Shown: piece after piece, positions 56,880-64,000 of the stretch
Numbering within the stretch: the first letter of the stretch is position 1
Layout of the letters: each line of letters begins with the position of its first letter
Translations under genes and position numbers: made by a program
NCBI RefSeq assembly: GCF_028858725.1
Contig: NC_084763.1
Coordinates: 4,960,001-5,024,000 of the forward strand
Origin: Colius striatus
Lineage: Eukaryota; Chordata; Aves; Coliiformes; Coliidae
DNA length: 64,000 bases
Direction: 5' to 3'
Notes under the pieces: model-generated
Databases searched by the model: none
What the model was told of the DNA's origin: nothing
Seen by the model: the letters and a program-made list of their open reading frames with translations, nothing else

Positions 56880-57220
56880 GAATGGTAGGGCTTGGAAGGG
56901 ACCTTTAGAGATCATCCAGTCCAACCCCCCTGCAGAAGCAGGGTCACCTAGATCAGGTCACACAGGAACATGTCCAGGTTGGTCTTGAAGACCTCCAAGG
57001 TAGGAGCCTCCACACCCTCCCTGGGCAGCCTGTGCCAGGGCTCCCTCACTCAAACAGGGAAAGAGGTTTTCCTTATGTTTAAATGAATTTTTTTGTGTTC
57101 CAGCTTCGTCCCATTTCCCCTTGGTCTGTCACTAGATACAATAGAAAAAAGGGATATCCCAACCTCCTGACACCCACCATTTAGATACTTGTAACATTAA
57201 TAAGATCCCCATTTGCCTCC
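56880..57220 (-). mobile_element. CR1 LINE fragment, ~340 bp
   Basis: Runs from GAATGGTAGGGCTTGGAAGG through CTCCACACCCTCCCTGGGCA and CCTTATGTTTAAATGAATTT to GACACCCACCATTTAGATAC. Confidence 0.93.
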
Positions 57221-57465
57221 TTTCCATATGCAGTGCTTGCCAAGCTGCTAGATTCAGAAGTCCTCATTAAGGAAAAAAACCCAAGAACTGAAACTTCAAA
57301 CCTTAAACAGTAATTTTGTGTGCTGGATTTTACTGAAAATCACTGATGATCCTGGGAGTTGCATTCATCTTACACGTGAAACGACACAATGGGGAGCTTG
57401 CTCTGTCTCCTTCAGTGATCTATCAATGTTTCCAAGCTGTTTCTTCTCTGAGGAGCAGTTGAGAG

Positions 57466-57674
57466 GTGAACAACTCTTTCCCTGTTGAGGTGAGGGAGCC
57501 CTGGCACAGGCTGCCCAGGGAGGGTGTGGAGGCTCCTTCCTTGGAGGGCTTCAAGACCCACCTGGACACGTTCCTGTGTGACCTGATCTAGGTGACCCTG
57601 CTTCTGCAGGTGGGTTGGACTAGATGATCTCTAAAGGTCCCTTCCAACCCCTACCATTCTGTGATTCTATGATT
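57466..57674 (+). mobile_element. CR1 LINE 3'-end fragment, ~210 bp
   Basis: CTCTTTCCCTGTTGAGGTGA, GAGCCCTGGCACAGGCTGCC, ending ACCATTCTGTGATTCTATGA. It is head-to-head with the copy at 56880-57220 across about 245 bp. Confidence 0.94.
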
Positions 57675-59290
57675 CCTCAGGCCAGTTGTTTTGGTGTTTG
57701 TTGCAATGGTGGCATCTTGGTGTAAAGGTTTTGGTTTCTGTTTCTTTGTGATAGTGCCCTCAAGTCTCAAACACTGTAGTCTTAAAAAGCTTATTAAATG
57801 ACTGGCCTTATCCTAAACAAACATCTTCCAAGTCTCTCACATGGCAGTTGAATCATAAAGGAAGCTAGTTAGAAAACCCAAAGTGTTTGCAGAGGATCAA
57901 GACTGAGAAAGAACCAATATTTGTTCTCATAAATGACTGCTTTTCTTTCTGTGCTTGCTAAGACACAGGTGCTCTGCCATCACGCAGTAAAAGCTGTTTC
58001 ACTGCAGATCCTCTTCAAGACAAGCAGTAGAGTCAACTTATGTAATACTCAGTTCACATTTCGTAGCAGGGGAAACCACTCAGCACCGAAATAAAAGTGT
58101 GATAGCCAAGTTTTCATTGGAACAGCTCTCTCACCTTTGTGCCTCACAAGATATTCCAGCGTGTTTTGGGAGTCAGTGGTGAAACAAACCCCTTGTAGTT
58201 ATTTTAACATCTAGAGGCTCTCATGTCCTTAATTACAAGCAAATAAATAAAGATACTGAAAAGACCAGTTTCCCCCAGCAGCAGAGGGTAGTGCCTGATT
58301 TCTTTCACGCTTTCCATCAATGCATTTTTCACGCTCTGTGCTCGTTCATCAGTGACTGTAGTTGCCAGTCTGAGGTGCCCTCCTGTACTGCCAGTGACTT
58401 TTTATTCTGATAGGAGTTTCATCGTGCCCCCTTCTGGTGGAAATGCAAAGAAAGCATTGACACTGAGGATGGGCAGAAGAAATGATGGACGGTGTTTAGG
58501 ACAGAGGGTCCTGCATGAGCAAGGGTGACAAAAGGGATAGTGAGAGCTTATGGTGAAATACTTGGCTTCAGGTGCTGTTATCTCTGTGCAAAATGATGTG
58601 TGCCATTGCCTACAGTTGACTTTTCAGAGTCTGGCTTGATCTGTAAACTCTGGCCTTTGCATTCAGTGTTGTATTTTGACCTTTCCTTGTGCTGTAGCCT
58701 CTTGAAACCTGAGCCACGAGCAGGATTTGGAGAGCAAGGACCAGCGATGGGATCAAGAAGAAGGACCTGAAGATGAGACCAAGTGATGGTGAGTCTTAAT
58801 AGTTCAAATGAGGCTTCCCTTAGAAAAAAATCAGCTGGCAGCAGTACCAGGATACCTATTTCCTAAGATAGAATTCCAAGGGGGAGAGAAGCTACAATAA
58901 AGCAAAGACTCTCTGGAAAGGGACTCTCAAGCCACTCAGGGTGGTCAAATTATGACCTTGTCAAATTTTAGTCTGCCCTAATACTGCCACACTCACAAAA
59001 CAGACAAACCCAGCTTTGAGCCTCCCCAGACATCTTCTTTCCAGGGCAAAGAAAATGTGCTGGTGAAGGTCCTTCTTATGTACCTCGAGGTCCCAGTGAG
59101 TGCTGAGAAAGCAATTCCTCTGAGCACTTACCCAAATCCCCACTCCTGAGTGTTTTTAGACCATTAGCATCATTGTTTGAGGCCCTTCCAGTGGGAAATG
59201 CTCCCCATTGCCATGTGCTCCTGCTGTGGCCAAGTTGGGGGTCTATGTAGCTAGACAGTTGCCAAGTTCAAAAGGCTGTGGACAATGTGC
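57675..59290. other. Intergenic, one candidate exon
   Basis: Unique sequence. The only point of note is the splice-flanked segment at 58698-58788. Confidence 0.5.
58698..58788 (+). other. Candidate non-coding exon bounded by consensus splice sites
   Basis: A 91-bp segment preceded by CTTTCCTTGTGCTGTAG and followed by the donor GTGAGT. All three + frames contain stops, so it could only be a UTR or long non-coding RNA exon. It may be coincidence, since isolated good splice sites are common. Confidence 0.2.
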
Positions 59291-59354
59291 TTTAGTAGAG
59301 GGGTTGGACTAGATGATCTCTAAAGGTCCCTTCCAACCCTGACCATTCTATGAT
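59291..59354 (+). mobile_element. CR1 LINE 3'-end remnant
   Basis: GGGGTTGGACTAGATGATCT through CCTTCCAACCCTGACCATTC and one octamer. Confidence 0.88.
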
Positions 59355-60253
59355 GATGGAGTTTATGAAACTTGCTCCAGGTGCCTCAAACATAATGTTT
59401 CCTTCTATTTTTTTTCTACCTGGTTGAGGCCCAGAACAACTGAGGCTGCAGCTCAGGGTTTCAGGCAGTTTTTGCACGTCAGGAACTGTGCTGGTAAAGC
59501 ACACAGGGAGTTGCACACAGAAATGAGAACGTGTGTCTGGCACTAGAGGGAACTGTCTTGTCAGCAGACACACGTAGACATCTGCTCTTCTGCTTCCTCA
59601 GCTTCCTAGCGTCCTCGAATGCACCCTGCAAATCATGGCCATTGCAAACTGTGCTGCTCTTTCTTTGTGTCATGGTGTTGCTGGGTTTCATTTCAGCAAA
59701 TGTCACATTTATGGGTTAATTACAAACTTCTTGTGGGAGAAATGGAGCTTCTTGCAGTTGCCTGCAGTATGCTGGCATGTGGACCTGTATGTAGCTGGAC
59801 TGTTGGGCTGAATGGCGAGCAGTGACAAATGCATATAGCTTGTCAGAGACTCAGAATTTCAGTGGGGTGGAAAAAAGAGGCTGTTCCAGCTGCAGTTGGC
59901 AAGGGGATAATATCCCCTGTGTAGTGAAAAAGCTGTGCCATAGTCCTGGCTTGCATTCTCTATGCTATTCACTAACCTCTGCCTCGAGTAAGGTAAAGTT
60001 AATGTGCTGCTTCCCACTGACTGAAGGATCACAGCTGGAAATTTGGTAAATGCAAACTGTTCTTCACAAGCAAACCCACATCCAATGGGAACTCACTTTC
60101 AGTGCTTTTTTAGGGAGAAGAAAGACAAATGCAATATATTGACTATTCACATCTGTGTATTGAATATTAGCCTAACAAACAAAAACATACAGCAGCAGTT
60201 GGTGGATATTTTTTTGCACTGACACCGCAAAACCCAGGTCTTGAGGTTTAGGG

Positions 60254-60269
60254 GTGTGTGTGTGTGTGT
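60254..60269. repeat. (GT)8 microsatellite
   Basis: An uninterrupted GT dinucleotide run of 16 bases. Confidence 0.9.
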
Positions 60270-61383
60270 TGAAAACCGAACTCTTACATTAGCCACCAAG
60301 TAAATTAGGAAGTTCTTATTAACAATGGCAGCAGAGTTATTACCAGCTTCAACAGAAGCTGTATGTATGATGAGTGTTAGAAGCCATCCTTTAATAGTTA
60401 TAAATTGTTCTCAATTTTAGCTTCAGTTATGGTATGTTTACACACCTTGGAGCCTTTGGCAAAGCACCACACCATGTTTGGGCAGTACTCCAGAGGAAAA
60501 ATGATACCAGCTAGGAGCTGTAACAGCAGCAGTGGGTAGAGATAGTGCAACCTCTAGAATTCAGACTAAACCTGGTAACTGACATGTTCTGTGGCAAACT
60601 CCCCCTTGTTTTTTTTAGTGATGTCTAAAAGACTTGGGACTTGGATGAATGGGACATGTCTCCTCTTTGTCAATGGAGTGCCCTGCTAGGACAGTGGTTT
60701 TCTGTTACCTACGAGATCTCGGGGAGGGACCTCGCAAAGGTGACAGAGACAAAATGGAAATGACAGAACTTTACCCATAACCAACGTGTTTATAGTTTCT
60801 CTGTGAAATACAGCCTGAAAACTTCAGACTACCCTGGACCAGGACTTTTGATCCACTCCCAGCAAGTTCTAAACCCAAAGGAAACATGTGGGTAGCAATT
60901 CCTTCTGAGGCCAGTGTTGAAGGCAAGAGCTTTCACCGCTGAGCCATTTCCTAGGTCAGTGTGATGCTCGGACTGTCTGCACTTCTAAGGTGTTTGTACA
61001 AGTTAAAAACCCCAAAAGGTCAAGGAAAAGAGTGCAAAATGTCCATGATTGGCTTAAAAATTAACAGAGATCCCATGATTTTGTGACTGTGATGTGATGT
61101 TTGAATGAATGCTTCCCAGTGGCACCCAAAAGGGATACTGATGTCCACGTATCTCACTGCAAGCAGTTTGGCTAAATGTGTGTCTTGTCCATTCTGTTTA
61201 TAAGTAGACCATGAAATGTAGCTGTGAACTGCTGAGAAAACTTTGAGGTTCCAGGTTTCATTAGTTCCTCAAGCTGTAACCCATCTGGGAAAAAGATTTA
61301 TGTTGTGTCAGTGTGAGTCTCAAACAGGAAAAAAGTTGATTGCGATGCAAAAATAGGACACAAAGATAGCTCATCACCCCTCA

Positions 61384-61450
61384 AAACCCCAAACCCCTCT
61401 ACGAAACCCAATCCCACTACCAAACCCAACCCCTCTACCAAACCCAGAGG
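61384..61450. repeat. Short minisatellite, 18-bp unit
   Basis: About three copies of AAACCCAACCCCTCTACC, with small changes between units. On the - strand it stays open and would encode a Gly-Leu-rich hexapeptide repeat (GLVEGL, GLVVGL, GFVEGF), which is a consequence of the repeat rather than evidence of a protein. Confidence 0.8.
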
Positions 61451-61502
61451 CTTCCTGACCTTTTTGCACAACCAGATACTCTTCACTGGATAGATATAAC
61501 AA

Positions 61503-61517
61503 GTGTGTGTGTGTGTG
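61503..61517. repeat. (GT)n microsatellite
   Basis: A short uninterrupted GT run of 15 bases, close to the 18-bp minisatellite. Confidence 0.9.
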
Positions 61518-64000
61518 AGCATTTTGATGTCTAAATTGTGGCTTGTAAGAGCCTATCCTTGATTTATGGCAGGTGAAAAGGTTTTATCCCATGATGAGAG
61601 GCTGGTTTACTCCTGTAATAGTAGGGACTGAGTGTTGCTGGTCCTCAGTTTCCTGCTGCAGAGGTTTTGAAAGAGAAGTAGTAACTTTAAATGAAGGCTA
61701 CAATCGACTGAAAGTCCAGTGGAGGAACTTAAAGGGACATCAGTTGACTCTCATTCAGTCTTGACTGGTGCAAAGAATCCCTCAAGGAGTGTAATGGATA
61801 AAATTAGCAGAAACCCAGGAAACTGCAGAGTATGAGCTGCCACAAATTGTGAGAGAGGCAAGGTGTGGGCAGGGGCCATGGTGCAGCACAGCAAAGAGCA
61901 GCAAGGCCTGTCTCAGCTGCAGCTGAACCCAGACCTCACCGAGTTTGGTACTGGTTGCCTTCAGAGCATTGAAATGCTTCATGGAGGCTGAAGTGTTTTA
62001 AGGGAAAATTGCAACCAAACCCTTGCTGCTAATGCAGACAATGAAAATGTGGATTCTGGTTTTCAATGGTTTACCACTTCTGCTCTGAGGAGCCGTCTGC
62101 ATGAAGTAGCTGTTTGTTGCACAGCCCAGTGCCTAGAAATCCCCCTGAAGCTTTTAAGCTCGTATGACATTGAGCAATCAGACCTTGCACATCAATAACA
62201 GATTCTAAATACCAACTTGGCATAAAAAATTGATGATGGTGTGCTGAAAATCCTTGGGAGTCTTCCATTGCAGAGTATGGCAAAGAGGACAAAAGTGCAG
62301 GCTGTCAGGAGAGGCTTTTGACTTGGAAGTGAAGGATTTTTGCAGATGCACCGCATCTCATAGGTGTCCCAGGCCTGTCAAGGCAGTTTGACTCACAGCA
62401 CCAAGTCTGCATGGAGGCAGACTGCCTCTGGGAGGTGTGTGTGCTGTGAGGGGTTGGTAGGATTCCTGGGAAACCACTGGAGCTAGACAGGAAAATCCTC
62501 TCCTTTCCTAGAGAGCTGGCAGAAAGCTCTGGGCTTGCACCTTTCATTCTGGAGACAGCACACAGGTCATAATTAAAGGTGCCTCTTACTCTTCCCACTC
62601 AGTAACTCGCCATTGTCTGGAAAATAAACACAGAGTTGAATAAAACAAGCGAGATTGCATTGCTCAGCCTGGCAATCCACCTTCTGCAGTCCCGTTTCAT
62701 GCAGATGACTTCTTGTTTAGTCTCACTGTACCTTCCTCTTTCTTTCTGCCCATCTTAGCATTTCTTAAAAAAAACCCAAACATTGTAAAAATACCATTTC
62801 TCAAAAATACCACTTGCCTGGAGGTGGGGACAGAGGGAGTTGTCTTATCTCACTTGCTCGGGCAGACTCAAGCTTGGAAAGTAACTTAATTTCAAGTGAC
62901 ACACAACACTTAATCTTGGACAATAACTGAAGTCTGGAAGTCCACTCAGAGCTGAATTTTTAAAAGCTGAGCCCAGAGAATACATTTACACCTACTATGG
63001 GGCATTTTATGCAGAGGGGCCGTTCTACTGCGGAGGGTGATGAACGTTCAGGAGCAAAAAGTGGAATATTTAATATCTCTGGAGTTATTGCATGTGGAAA
63101 ACTGCTCAGTGGGGAAGCTCTCCTCTGAGCTTTCTTAGAAACAGGGTGGTATTAAGGCCCACAAAGAAAGAGCCTGCTCCTCCTGCTGACACTCCAGAGC
63201 ACCAACAGAAATCTCCTTTGCTCTTGCAGCAGATGCTGGCAGGAGCTTCCCAGGGAGGCCTCTGGGCAAGGACTCTCAGTTGTGATCGGTGTTTTTCCAC
63301 CACCAGTGTACTGTCATTGCAAGGGGAAAAAGGATGTTTGCAGCCTGTGGAGTGCACATGCTGAATGTGTCTTCTGGGATGTGTTAAATCTGGGTACAGC
63401 TGCAGGTTTCCCTGGGGAAATCAGGTGGGGAGGCCACAAAGGTTGAGGAAGGTTGTGGTAAGCAGCACGGGCAAGTGGGAGTTTGGTCTGAAAAGCCACT
63501 GTCAATGATGGTGTAGACAGAGTTGATGTGGCAAGCAGAGCATGGGGGTGGAGCACGTACTTACTGTGCTCCACAAGCAATTCACAGCTTGCTCATGCCA
63601 TATTTGGACCAAGCACCATGACACCTGAGCCCATACCTGTGGTCCTCACTATCTGCTGATGTCTGTTGTCTGGTGGCCCCTCGCTTGGAGATGTGCTGAG
63701 GGAAGGGCTCCACCAAACTCTGGCCTTTGCCTCAGCCTGTGGAAATCAAGGGATAAGCCTATGGGCTTAGACTCGCTCCAGGTCAGGTGCCAAATCCTTA
63801 TGGAAAATCCTTGCTGTGATTACTGTGTGTGGTCAACACCGGCTGTGTTGTTGGCACTAAACACATATTCAGAAATAAGCCCTGTTTGTTCTGACAGTAG
63901 GATTTTATTAGGTATGAAAGCATAGGAAAAGCATTTGTTGCCATCAATAAGCCCAGGATCATTTCCATATGGACATACAAAATCAGAAATATACCCTTGT

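Larger units (their letters stand above)
59355..64000. other. Intergenic, no gene recognised
   Basis: Holds (GT)8 at 60254-60269, an 18-bp minisatellite at about 61384-61450 and a (GT)n run at 61503-61517. Overlapping open frames near 63092-63925 have no recognised domain. TRIM71, expected beyond CCR4 by mammalian synteny, is not seen. Confidence 0.55.

Noticed and set aside
1-64000. CRISPR arrays, operons, rRNA or tRNA genes
   Set aside because: None seen; the window is eukaryotic and no cloverleaf or rRNA-like block was recognised by eye.

Overview
The window is vertebrate nuclear DNA, almost certainly from a bird. The evidence is a multi-exon gene with GT-AG introns, numerous copies of the CR1 LINE 3' end (the family that dominates avian genomes, ending in the ATTCTATG octamer repeat), and one avian-type solo retroviral LTR. 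There are no prokaryotic or viral operons. The species cannot be named from this sequence alone.

Layout. (1) About 1-2630 looks like a long 3' untranslated region ending in a poly(A) signal. By human synteny this would be TMPPE, which lies in GLB1 intron 1, but no TMPPE coding sequence is visible here. (2) 4021-31750, + strand: coding exons 2 to 16 of GLB1, lysosomal acid beta-galactosidase. All 15 exons have consensus splice sites and an open frame. Thirteen of them have the same length as I recall for their human counterparts, and both catalytic glutamates are present. Exon 1 (signal peptide) lies upstream of the window. (3) 31751 to about 49715: an intergenic stretch of roughly 18 kb, rich in CR1 fragments, with a striking perfect hairpin near 41.4 kb and two large CR1 copies in head-to-head orientation. 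(4) 50458-51534, - strand: an intact single-exon chemokine receptor, best assigned to CCR4, with a splice acceptor just upstream of its ATG for a non-coding first exon. (5) 51557-64000: CCR4 upstream and intergenic DNA with more CR1 pieces, an unexplained 224-codon open frame, one candidate non-coding exon and short tandem repeats. The next gene expected by mammalian synteny (TRIM71) is not in the window.

GLB1 and CCR4 converge (tail to tail), as in human 3p22. They are functionally unrelated: a lysosomal glycosidase and a leukocyte-homing receptor that remained neighbours. No new multi-gene system is evident. The most unusual items are the perfect hairpin at 41393-41441, the antisense solo LTR with an internal tandem array in GLB1 intron 14, the inverted CR1 pairs, and the long open frame at 55.0-55.7 kb. 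All exon calls come from reading splice signals and codons by eye and comparing with the remembered human protein and exon lengths. No alignment was run.
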